Source of the DNA: an uncultured Eubacteriales bacterium
Lineage (GTDB): Bacteria; Bacillota; Clostridia; Oscillospirales; Oscillospiraceae
DNA: 12,052 nucleotides
Assembly (NCBI GenBank): GCA_900550585.1
Contig: URST01000063.1
Coordinates: 1 to 12,052, forward strand
Reading direction: 5' to 3'
A program made the translations under genes and the position numbers. Below are positions 1 to 6,585 of the stretch, one piece after another; position 1 is the first letter of the stretch; every line of letters begins with the position of its first letter. The notes under the pieces were generated by a model. It saw only the letters and a program-made list of their open reading frames with translations. It was not told the DNA's origin and made no database searches.

Positions 1-1366
1 CGGCGTGGAAGCCGCCGATGATCTCGCCCAGCAGCGCCGCCGCCTGACGGCGGATGTCGCCCTCCCGGTGCATCAGCAGCTCGTAGAGGAACGCCAGCGT
101 CTGCACCTTCTGGGGGATGTGGAGGTACAGGGAATAGGACTCGAACACGCCCAGATACGCCCGCAGGCGGCGCCAGTTGGTCTCGCCCCGGGCCAGCTCC
201 AGCAGCTGGGCGAAGCTGCGCTGCCCGGTGAGGCGGCTCATCAGCTCCATATTGTGCCCCACGCACTGCATGGTCAGGGCGTGGAGGGCCTCGTCGTCGG
301 TCATCAGCGCCGTCTGCTTCACCGGACGGGGCGGCGTGTCCTGCCCGCGCAGCGTCACGTCCACGCCCTTGTCCACCATGAACTGCTCAAAATCCCGCAG
401 CCGGGCGTAGACCCGCATGTACCGGCGGCGCTTGGCGTCGTCCACGCCGTCCAGCTTGGCCAGGATCACGTCGAAGGCCTCCGCCAGCGAGGAGATGCGG
501 GTGATCTCCTGTCCGTCGGGGCCGCGGCTCTGCTTCACCCGGAAGTCCGCATAGATCAGCAGCAGTGATTCCACCGACAGGTAGTCCGGCTCCAGATCCC
601 AGACGGAGTGGTTGGCGGCCACATGGCCGATGTCGGTGATGCGGCGGCGGCGGAACCACAGATCGGTGTAGTAGTAGTGCAGATAGGGCACCCGCTCGCC
701 GGGACGGCAGCCGAACTTGCCGATGTCGTGACCGGCGGCGCTGCCGGACACCAGCGCCAGATCCAGCGCCACGCCCGCCCGGCGCAGCGCCCGGGCGGCG
801 GTCATGGCCACATGGTGGACGCCGGCGATGTGCTCCAGCGTGCGGTAGGGCGTGGCCTCCAGCCCCAGCCGCATCAGCTCATAGACGTACTCCCGCTTCC
901 AGCTGCGCAGCATCTGGCCGTAGCTGGCGGCGCAGGCGCAGCCGGACAGCTCGTCCTCCGTCAGGAAATCGAACGTCCACGCCGGGTCCCGGGGCAGCAG
1001 CTCCTCCTCCGCGGCGAACAGCACCTGCAGCACCGACAGGAAGAACACCGCCCCCGCGCCGTAGGGCGCGGCGGCGTCCCGCTCCGGATACAGCAGACGG
1101 CGGGCGAAGTCGTAGGTATAGCCCAGCCAGCCCTGCTCCGGCTCCCTGCCGCCGCTGAGGGCGCCCAGTTCCGGACGGCACAGGGCCAGCACGTCGGCGC
1201 AGCGCAGCCGCTCCCCGCGGAACAGCGGGGCAAACCGCTGCATGTAGTTTTCGGTCTCCAGCGTCCGGGCAAACGTCTCCCCGCCGGGCAGCCAGTCCGC
1301 CGCAGGGCGGTTGGTCAGACGGCGGCGCAGGGCGCTGTTCATCTGGCGGATGCGTTTTTTCGTCAT
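1..1366 (-). CDS. HD-domain phosphohydrolase-like protein, C-terminal part missing (runs off the window)
   Basis: 455 residues are readable from the ATG at 1366-1364 down to the window edge without a stop. A GGGAGG ribosome site lies 7-8 nt upstream of the ATG. The HD signature of metal-dependent phosphohydrolases is visible: histidines at 179, 184 and 185, the paired His213-Asp214 in AAGHDIGK, His253 in ANHS and Asp274 in IYADF. Residues 1-170 are mostly helical with no known motif. After the HD domain comes a charged helical region, and the last visible stretch (about 433-452, REGDIRRQAAALLGEI) reads like a HEAT repeat, so the missing part may be a helical solenoid. No signal peptide or membrane segment is seen, so it is probably cytoplasmic. 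HD proteins hydrolyse phosphate esters, often nucleotides or cyclic dinucleotides; the substrate here is unknown. It does not carry the HD-GYP pattern. Confident as HD family, not as to function. Confidence 0.85.
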   Translation of the reverse strand, partial: MTKKRIRQMNSALRRRLTNRPAADWLPGGETFARTLETENYMQRFAPLFRGERLRCADVLALCRPELGALSGGREPEQGWLGYTYDFARRLLYPERDAAAPYGAGAVFFLSVLQVLFAAEEELLPRDPAWTFDFLTEDELSGCACAASYGQMLRSWKREYVYELMRLGLEATPYRTLEHIAGVHHVAMTAARALRRAGVALDLALVSGSAAGHDIGKFGCRPGERVPYLHYYYTDLWFRRRRITDIGHVAANHSVWDLEPDYLSVESLLLIYADFRVKQSRGPDGQEITRISSLAEAFDVILAKLDGVDDAKRRRYMRVYARLRDFEQFMVDKGVDVTLRGQDTPPRPVKQTALMTDDEALHALTMQCVGHNMELMSRLTGQRSFAQLLELARGETNWRRLRAYLGVFESYSLYLHIPQKVQTLAFLYELLMHREGDIRRQAAALLGEIIGGFHA

Positions 1367-1435
1367 GGCGATCCCTCCCGTATCAAGGGGCGCACCGCCC
1401 GGATACGCCCCGGACGGCGGCAGCTTTTCAACGGT

Positions 1436-1465
1436 ATTTTATGCCACGGGAGCGGGTGCTGTCAA
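1436..1465 (-). promoter_or_regulatory. SigA-type promoter of the HD-domain gene
   Basis: Read on the minus strand: perfect -35 TTGACA (1465-1460), 18-nt spacer, -10 TAAAAT (1441-1436). Transcription should start near 1429, giving a leader of about 60 nt before the ATG at 1366. The leader holds a GGGGCG/CGCCCC stem (1387-1392 with 1406-1411, 13-nt loop) of unknown meaning. Confidence 0.7.
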
Positions 1466-1505
1466 TATTTCCCCGGCGGCAATCTTAGTATGCCCTTAAG
1501 GCTTT

Positions 1506-1523
1506 GTTCACAGTCCGTTCACA
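1506..1523 (+). promoter_or_regulatory. Tandem GTTCACA repeat, likely OmpR/PhoB-family response-regulator site
   Basis: GTTCACA occurs at 1506-1512 and again at 1517-1523, an 11-bp period (about one helical turn), the layout bound by dimers of winged-helix response regulators. The second copy overlaps where a -35 box would sit for the TATGAT at 1544-1549. No good -35 hexamer is present, which fits an activator-dependent promoter. The binding protein is not encoded in the window; its identity is inferred. Confidence 0.5.
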
Positions 1524-1540
1524 TTTGCTCTCCGCCCCCA

Positions 1541-1549
1541 TGCTATGAT
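1541..1549 (+). promoter_or_regulatory. Extended -10 promoter of the ABC/adaptor operon
   Basis: TGCTATGAT at 1541-1549 is an extended -10 (TGnTATGAT). The expected -35 position (1521-1526, ACATTT) is poor and is overlapped by the tandem GTTCACA repeat. Start of transcription is expected near 1556, leaving a leader of about 117 nt to the ATG at 1673. Confidence 0.55.
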
Positions 1550-1555
1550 GGATGT

Positions 1556-1672
1556 GACAGTCTGCCGACGGTTTTTTCCGTTTTTCGCGGAACATTTTTC
1601 CGGGGCATGCCGTCATACATGTATGTGAGACACTGCGGCGCGCCGCAGAGGAAAAGCAAAGGAGATACTACG
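1556..1672 (+). promoter_or_regulatory. Structured 5' leader of the ABC operon
   Basis: This non-coding leader contains a small stem TTCCG/CGGAA (1576-1580 with 1588-1592) followed by a T run (1595-1599), a perfect 12-bp palindrome CATACATGTATG (1614-1625), and a perfect 16-bp palindrome CTGCGGCGCGCCGCAG (1633-1648). The last ends 9 nt before the AAAGGAG ribosome site (1658-1664). These could be operators or an RNA control element, but the first stem is weak. No known riboswitch class is recognised. Confidence 0.35.
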
Positions 1673-2983
1673 ATGAAGAAAGCTGCATTCATTCTGGCGC
1701 TGGCCATGCTGCTGGGCGTGGCGGCCGGCTGCGGTGAGAGCAACGGGGAGGCCTCCGTGCAGTCCGTTTCCATGATCTGCGGACTGGGCTCCGCCGGTCT
1801 GACGGACCGTTTTGCCGGCGTGGTCAGCGCGCTGGGCGAGACGAATATCAAAAAGGACGACTCCCTGACCATCGGCGAGATCAAGGTCGAGGTGGGCGAC
1901 GCCGTCAAGGTGGGTGACGTGCTGTTCACCTACGATATGACGGACCTGGAGACAAGCCTGCTGACCGCTCAGCTGGAGCTGGAATCTCTTAAATCCACGC
2001 TGGCAGACAAGGAAGAAGAAAAGAAGCAGGCCGAAGATGCTTTGGATGAGATCGAGGATGACAGCGAGCGCAACCGCACCCTCATTCAGATCCGCCAGAT
2101 CAATCTGGAGATTCGGAACACCAACACCAGCATCGCATCGAAGGGCCGCGACATCGAAAAGCTGCAGGGCAACATGAAAAACAGCGAGGTCAAGGCGGAG
2201 GTGGCCGGCGAGGTCAAGAGCGTCAATCCCGACGGCGGCACCGACAACCAGGGCAACGCCCTGCCGCTGATCTCCATCGTGCAGACCGGCGGCTTCCGGG
2301 TCAAGGGCTACGTCAACGAGAACAACGCGGCGGTGCTGAACGAGGGCGCGCAGGTCATCATCCGCTCCCGCGTCAGCGACCAGACCTGGAAAGGCACCAT
2401 CTCCTCCATTGACTGGAACAACCCCGCTCAGAGCAGCAATAACTACAATTACGACAGCGGCTCCAGCGACACCGGCAACTCCAGCAAGTATCCGTTCTAT
2501 GTGGAACTGGGCAGCAGCGACGGCCTGCTGATGGGCCAGCATGTGTACATCGAGCCGGACCTGGGTCAGGATGCCCAGAGCACCGGCATCCAGCTGCCGG
2601 CCAGCTTCATCAATGATGCCGACTCCTCCCCCTGGGTCTGGGCCCAGAGCAGCAGCGGCAAGCTGGAAAAGCGCAGCCTGACGCTGGGCGACTACAACGC
2701 GGAGCTGGACACCTACGCCGTGACGGACGGTCTGACGGCGGCGGACTACATCGCCTTCCCCGACGACACGCTGAAGGCCGGCATGACCTGCGTCACCTAT
2801 GACGAGAGCACCTTCGACCCCGATAACGGCGGCATAACGGACAACGGCGGCTATGTGGACGACGGCGGCGTCGTGGACGGCGGCTTTGACGCGGGCATGG
2901 ATATCCCCGAGGGTGACATGACCGACGGCGCCGTGGATATGCCGGCGGACGGCATCGTCACCGATGCGCCGGTGGAGGGCTGA
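1673..2983 (+). CDS. Lipoprotein membrane-fusion (adaptor) protein with acidic repeat tail
   Basis: 436 residues; the ATG at 1673 has AAAGGAG 8 nt upstream, and the in-frame codons before it are non-coding leader. A lipoprotein signal ends in VAAGC, so Cys20 should be lipid-modified. This is the HlyD/MacA-type adaptor architecture: barrel-sandwich halves at about 30-88 and 171-203, a coiled-coil hairpin at about 90-170, and a beta-barrel with YPFYVEL and GLLMGQHVYI (273-293). GLTAADYIAFPDDTLKAGM (353-371) matches a closely similar stretch near the C terminus of the second adaptor (GLTVDDYVAFPYG), so the two are paralogues. From 377 to 436 the chain is very acidic (14 Asp, 3 Glu, no Lys or Arg) and starts with hexapeptide repeats DNGGIT, DNGGYV, DDGGVV. 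It is first in an operon; its stop lies 2 nt before the ATPase start. It should sit outside the membrane as partner of the permease. Substrate unknown. Confidence 0.85.
   Translation: MKKAAFILALAMLLGVAAGCGESNGEASVQSVSMICGLGSAGLTDRFAGVVSALGETNIKKDDSLTIGEIKVEVGDAVKVGDVLFTYDMTDLETSLLTAQLELESLKSTLADKEEEKKQAEDALDEIEDDSERNRTLIQIRQINLEIRNTNTSIASKGRDIEKLQGNMKNSEVKAEVAGEVKSVNPDGGTDNQGNALPLISIVQTGGFRVKGYVNENNAAVLNEGAQVIIRSRVSDQTWKGTISSIDWNNPAQSSNNYNYDSGSSDTGNSSKYPFYVELGSSDGLLMGQHVYIEPDLGQDAQSTGIQLPASFINDADSSPWVWAQSSSGKLEKRSLTLGDYNAELDTYAVTDGLTAADYIAFPDDTLKAGMTCVTYDESTFDPDNGGITDNGGYVDDGGVVDGGFDAGMDIPEGDMTDGAVDMPADGIVTDAPVEG
2823..2889 (+). repeat. In-frame 18-bp tandem repeat encoding D(N/D)GG-x-x
   Basis: ACGGCGGC recurs at 2826, 2844 and 2862 (exact 18-bp steps) and at 2877 (15-bp step). 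It encodes three consecutive hexapeptides DNGGIT, DNGGYV, DDGGVV and a shorter DGGFD (adaptor residues 384-406). It is short and imperfect, but phase is conserved. Confidence 0.7.
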
Positions 2984-2985
2984 GT

Positions 2986-3666
2986 ATGATCCTTGAAATG
3001 CGCGACATCTGCAAGGACTACCCCATGGGAAAATCCGTGAACCACATCCTCAAGCACATCGACCTGGATGTGGAGGAGGGGGAGTACCTTGCCATCATGG
3101 GGCCCTCCGGCAGCGGAAAGACCACGCTGATGAACCTCATCGGCTGCCTGGACGTGCCCACCAGCGGCAGCTATCTGCTGAGCGGACAGGACATTACCAA
3201 ATGCACCCCCAAGCAGCTGGCGGAGGTGCGGAACCGGCAGCTGGGCTTCGTGTTCCAGTCCTTCAACCTGCTGCCCAAGCTGACGGCGCTGGACAATGTG
3301 GCCCTGCCCCTGCTGTACGGCGGCGTAAAAAAGGCCGAGCGGCTGGAGCGCGCCAGAGCGGCGCTGGATACGGTGGGTCTTTCCGACCGGGTGGACCACC
3401 GTCCCGACCAGCTGTCCGGCGGCCAGTGCCAGCGCGTGGCCATTGCCCGCGCCATTGTGGGCAAGCCCCAGCTCCTGCTGGCCGACGAGCCCACCGGCGC
3501 GCTGGATTCCGCCAGCGGCGCACAGGTCATGGAGCTGTTCCAGCAGCTCCATGAGAGCGGCTCCACCATCATCATGATCACCCACGATCAGGGCATCGCA
3601 CAGCATGCCCACACCATTATGAACATCCGCGACGGTGTGCTGTCAGGAGGTGCGTTCCATGAGTAA
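2986..3666 (+). CDS. ABC transporter ATPase, MacB/LolD/YknY type
   Basis: 226 residues, the usual length of a stand-alone nucleotide-binding subunit. It hydrolyses ATP at the inner face of the membrane to drive the permease at 5282. All motifs are present: Walker A GPSGSGKT (39-46), Q-loop FQSFNLLP (90-97), signature LSGGQCQR (143-150; usually LSGGQQQR, so Gln to Cys), Walker B LLLADEPT (163-170), and the switch His200 in ITHD. The family is the one serving MacB/FtsX-type permeases: the Walker B continues as GALDSASG, where lolD/macB members have GALDS or GNLDS. The start ATG has GGAGG 7 nt upstream, overlapping the end of the adaptor gene. The 3' end overlaps the next gene by 8 bp, which implies translational coupling. 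Confident in the family; the substrate cannot be read from this subunit. Confidence 0.95.
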   Translation: MILEMRDICKDYPMGKSVNHILKHIDLDVEEGEYLAIMGPSGSGKTTLMNLIGCLDVPTSGSYLLSGQDITKCTPKQLAEVRNRQLGFVFQSFNLLPKLTALDNVALPLLYGGVKKAERLERARAALDTVGLSDRVDHRPDQLSGGQCQRVAIARAIVGKPQLLLADEPTGALDSASGAQVMELFQQLHESGSTIIMITHDQGIAQHAHTIMNIRDGVLSGGAFHE

Positions 3667-5269
3667 ATCCCTGAAGAAAACGCTGCTCATCGCGGGCATC
3701 GTCGTGGCCGTGTGCGCCGCCGTATGGGGCGGCCTGACGCTGGCCCGGAACGCCCAGCGCAGCGATGTGAACGTCTACTCCGTGGAGAGCTTCGCCATGA
3801 CCGACTACTGGGGCGACACCGCCAACACCAGCGGCTCGGTAAGCACGGATAAGCTGCAGAAGCTCTACATCTCCCAGAGCCAGACGGTCAACGAGGTCTT
3901 TGTCAAGGAGGGCCAGACCGTCAAAAAGGGCGACAAGCTGCTGGCCTACGACACCTCCCTGTCTCAGGCGGAGGTAGACCAGGCGGAGATCGATCTGGAC
4001 AGCGCAAAGCTCAATCTCGAGACAGCCAAGCGCGATCTGGAGCTGTATGAAAAAGCGGAAAACCGGGAGCTGCTCCAGATCGAATACGACACCCAGCTCA
4101 CCAAGCTGGAGGCTCTGATCGCGGCGCAGGACCAGAAGGACGGCCGCTACGAACCAGTCAGGGAGGGTTTCCTCACCGTGAAGGGCAGCACCGGCGCCAC
4201 CAAGGATCATCCCCTGTATTATCAGCTGCTGCAGGACACCAAATCCCAGGACACCTTCCTGACGGATGACTACATCCGCACGAACATCCTCAAAAACCGC
4301 ACCAGCGCCTATGTGGTGCTGGTGGAGAAAGCGGGCAACGTGAACAACGGCGCCGTCACCTGCTACGGCATGTACATCGTGTCGGACGACACCGCCGCCC
4401 CGGTGAAGCTGAAGCTGATGAGCGACCTGCCCGCCTACACGGACGAGTATTCCACCAAGGATACCACGGAGATCAAAGCGGCCCGGGAGGATCTGGCGAA
4501 GATCCAGAAGCTGCTGGACGAGTCCCACACCAAGGAGGAGCTGCAGTCCCTCATCGCCACCACCGAAAAGTCAGTCTATGACTACCAGCGCTCCGTCAAG
4601 CAGGCGCAGATCGAGCTGGACAAGAAGAAAAAGGAGCTGGGCGACGGCACCGTGTACAGCGAGATCGACGGTGTGGTCAAGGCCGTGCGGGACGCCACGG
4701 AGGCTTACAACAACAGTGAGCCCGTAGTGGAGGTCTCAGGCGGCGGCGGCTACTACATCACCGGCACCCTGGGCGAGCTGGATCTGGGCACGGTAAAGAT
4801 CGGCGACACCGTGCAGATCAGCAGCTGGATGACCGGCACCAACTGCGAGGGACAGATCGTGGAGATCAGCGACTTCCCCACGGACAACGGCAGCAACTGG
4901 GGCGACGGCAACAACAACGTGTCCTACTACCCCTTCAAGGTGTTCGTCACCGAGGACGCCAACCTGCAGGCCGGTGACTATGTGGATATGTCCTATCAAA
5001 AGACCGTTGCCGACAGCGGCAGCAGCCTGTATCTGCAGACCATGTTCATCCGCTCCGAAAACGGCAAGAGCTATGTGCTGCTGCGGGGCGAGGACGGCCG
5101 GCTGGAGCAGCGCTGGGTGCAGACGGGCCGCGACCTGTGGGGCAGCTACACCCAGATCCGCGGCGGCCTGACGGTGGACGACTATGTGGCGTTCCCCTAC
5201 GGCCGGGATGTGAAGCCCGGCGCCGCCACGGTGGAAGCCACGGCGGACCAGCTGTACAGCGGCATGTAA
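3659..5269 (+). CDS. Membrane-anchored adaptor protein with domain inserted in the coiled-coil hairpin
   Basis: 536 residues; the ATG at 3659 lies inside the end of the ATPase gene, with AGGAGG at 3645-3650, 8 nt away. One N-terminal membrane helix (about 8-28) anchors it, and the rest is extracytoplasmic. The HlyD/MacA fold shows as a first barrel-sandwich half with VFVKEGQTVKKGDKLLAYD (80-98), a long helix (99-158), a returning helix (266-327), the second half VYSEIDGVVKAV (332-343), and a beta-barrel with YYPFKVFV and LQAGDYVDM (423-444). Between the two hairpin helices lies a non-helical block of about 105 residues (160-265) with a beta-rich look (AYVVLVEKAG, GAVTCYGMYIVS), absent from the lipoprotein adaptor. 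It is longer than ordinary adaptors (typically 350-420 residues), largely because of this insert. It is paralogous to the first adaptor; both should contact the permease encoded 12 nt downstream. Confidence 0.88.
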   Translation: MSKSLKKTLLIAGIVVAVCAAVWGGLTLARNAQRSDVNVYSVESFAMTDYWGDTANTSGSVSTDKLQKLYISQSQTVNEVFVKEGQTVKKGDKLLAYDTSLSQAEVDQAEIDLDSAKLNLETAKRDLELYEKAENRELLQIEYDTQLTKLEALIAAQDQKDGRYEPVREGFLTVKGSTGATKDHPLYYQLLQDTKSQDTFLTDDYIRTNILKNRTSAYVVLVEKAGNVNNGAVTCYGMYIVSDDTAAPVKLKLMSDLPAYTDEYSTKDTTEIKAAREDLAKIQKLLDESHTKEELQSLIATTEKSVYDYQRSVKQAQIELDKKKKELGDGTVYSEIDGVVKAVRDATEAYNNSEPVVEVSGGGGYYITGTLGELDLGTVKIGDTVQISSWMTGTNCEGQIVEISDFPTDNGSNWGDGNNNVSYYPFKVFVTEDANLQAGDYVDMSYQKTVADSGSSLYLQTMFIRSENGKSYVLLRGEDGRLEQRWVQTGRDLWGSYTQIRGGLTVDDYVAFPYGRDVKPGAATVEATADQLYSGM

Positions 5270-5281
5270 GGAGGCGAAGCG

Positions 5282-6529
5282 ATGTTAGAAAATATCAATC
5301 TTGCCTTTCAGGGCGTATGGAGCCATAAGCTGCGGTCGTTTCTGACCATGCTGGGCATCATCATCGGTATCGCCGCCATCATCACCATCGTGTCCACCAT
5401 CCAGGGCACCAACGAGCAGATCAAGCAGAACCTCATCGGCGCGGGCAACAACGTGGTGCGCGTGCAGCTGACCCAGGACGGCAACCAGGTGGAGCTTGGC
5501 TACATGGACCTGCCGGAGGGCGTCGCCTGCGTCACGGAGGAGATGCGCGACGAGATGAGCCAGCTGGGCAGCGTGCAGGACGTATCCCTGTACCACCAGC
5601 GCCAGTGGCCTGACGGCGTGTATGTGGGCGACACCTCCTTCAGCGGCAATCTGTACGGCATCGACAGCCACTATCTGTCCGCGGCGGACTACGCCGTCAA
5701 CTATGGCCGTGCATTCATCCAGTCGGACTTTGACAACTGCCGGAAGGTGGCGCTCATCGACGCCAAGACGGCCCAGAGCCTGTTCCAGGGCGAGAATCCC
5801 ATCGGCGGCACCATGGAGATCTCCGGCGAGCCGTTCACCGTGGTGGGCGTCATCTCCGCCCGGGTCTCCTCCGAGCCGGTGATCAACAGCATCAACGACT
5901 ACTACATGTACTCCGGCAACACCTCCGGCACGGTGTTCATCCCCGACAGCTGCTGGCCCATCGTCTACCGCTACGATGAGCCCCAGTCCGTGGCTGTCCG
6001 GGCCACGTCCACCAACGACATGACCACCGCCGGCAACAACGTGGCGGAGTACCTCAACGGCCACGTCATCGCCACCGACAAGTACAAGTACCAGTCCAAG
6101 GACCTGCTGGAGCAGGCCAGCCAGCTGCAAAGCTTGTCCGAAAGCTCCAACAAGCAGCTGATCTGGATCGCCGCCATCTCTCTGGTGGTGGGCGGCATCG
6201 GCGTCATGAACATCATGCTGGTGTCCGTGACGGAGCGCACCCGCGAGATCGGCCTGAAGATCGCCATCGGCGCCCAGCAGAGCCGCATCCGCCTGCAGTT
6301 CCTGACGGAGGCGGCGGTGCTCACCAGCATGGGCGGCATCCTGGGCGTGGGCTGCGGCATCGGCCTTGCGGAGATGATGTCCCACATCATGAGCACACCG
6401 GTGGCCATCAGCGTCCCGGCCTGCATCATCGCCGTGGCCTTCTCCATGGTCATCGGCGTGGTGTTCGGCTTCGTACCGGCGGTGAAGGCCTCCAAACTCA
6501 ACCCCATCGAGGCCCTGCGCCGCGAATAA
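5282..6529 (+). CDS. MacB/YknZ-type ABC permease (FtsX domain)
   Basis: 415 residues, the usual size for a MacB-type permease lacking a fused ATPase. Four membrane helices are arranged as in that family: one at about 20-41 (after the typical N-terminal SHKLRSFLTMLGIIIGI), a large extracytoplasmic domain (about 44-290), then helices at about 293-315, 343-363 and 377-399. Conserved family stretches are GGIGVMNIMLVSVTERTREI (304-323), GLKIAIGA just after it, and the C-terminal PAVKASKLNPIEALRRE. AAGGAGG (5268-5274), which overlaps the stop of the second adaptor gene, lies 7 nt before the ATG. It is last in the operon and followed at once by a strong terminator. Such permeases do not form a classic channel; they transmit ATP-driven motion to the extracytoplasmic side to expel or extract amphiphilic compounds, peptides or lipids. 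The specific substrate here is unknown. Confidence 0.93.
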   Translation: MLENINLAFQGVWSHKLRSFLTMLGIIIGIAAIITIVSTIQGTNEQIKQNLIGAGNNVVRVQLTQDGNQVELGYMDLPEGVACVTEEMRDEMSQLGSVQDVSLYHQRQWPDGVYVGDTSFSGNLYGIDSHYLSAADYAVNYGRAFIQSDFDNCRKVALIDAKTAQSLFQGENPIGGTMEISGEPFTVVGVISARVSSEPVINSINDYYMYSGNTSGTVFIPDSCWPIVYRYDEPQSVAVRATSTNDMTTAGNNVAEYLNGHVIATDKYKYQSKDLLEQASQLQSLSESSNKQLIWIAAISLVVGGIGVMNIMLVSVTERTREIGLKIAIGAQQSRIRLQFLTEAAVLTSMGGILGVGCGIGLAEMMSHIMSTPVAISVPACIIAVAFSMVIGVVFGFVPAVKASKLNPIEALRRE

Positions 6530-6539
6530 AAAACACACA

Positions 6540-6575
6540 AAAGGGAGGGACCTGCTTTCGCAGGTCCCTCCCTTT
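6540..6575. terminator. Bidirectional terminator between convergent operons
   Basis: Perfect 16-bp stem AAAGGGAGGGACCTGC (6540-6555) and its complement (6560-6575) around loop TTTC. It lies 10 nt after the permease stop and 10 nt past the stop of the convergent membrane-protein gene. The A-rich left flank (6528-6540) gives a T-rich tail on the minus strand, so it should be stronger for the leftward operon; the plus-strand T run is only TTT. Confidence 0.9.
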
Positions 6576-6585
6576 CCGCATTCTG

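Noticed and set aside
1576..1599. Attenuator-like stem TTCCG/CGGAA followed by T5 in the ABC operon leader
   Set aside because: Only a 5-bp stem with 7-nt loop; too weak to call a terminator by itself.
608..1672. Upstream in-frame extension of the lipoprotein adaptor to an ATG at 608
   Set aside because: It is antisense to the HD-domain gene and crosses both promoters; the ATG at 1673 has a ribosome site and begins a proper lipoprotein signal.
5285..6538. 417-codon open frame antisense to the permease
   Set aside because: GC-rich shadow frame with His/Ala/Val/Gly-heavy composition, no domain, no ribosome site; the plus strand encodes a clear MacB permease.
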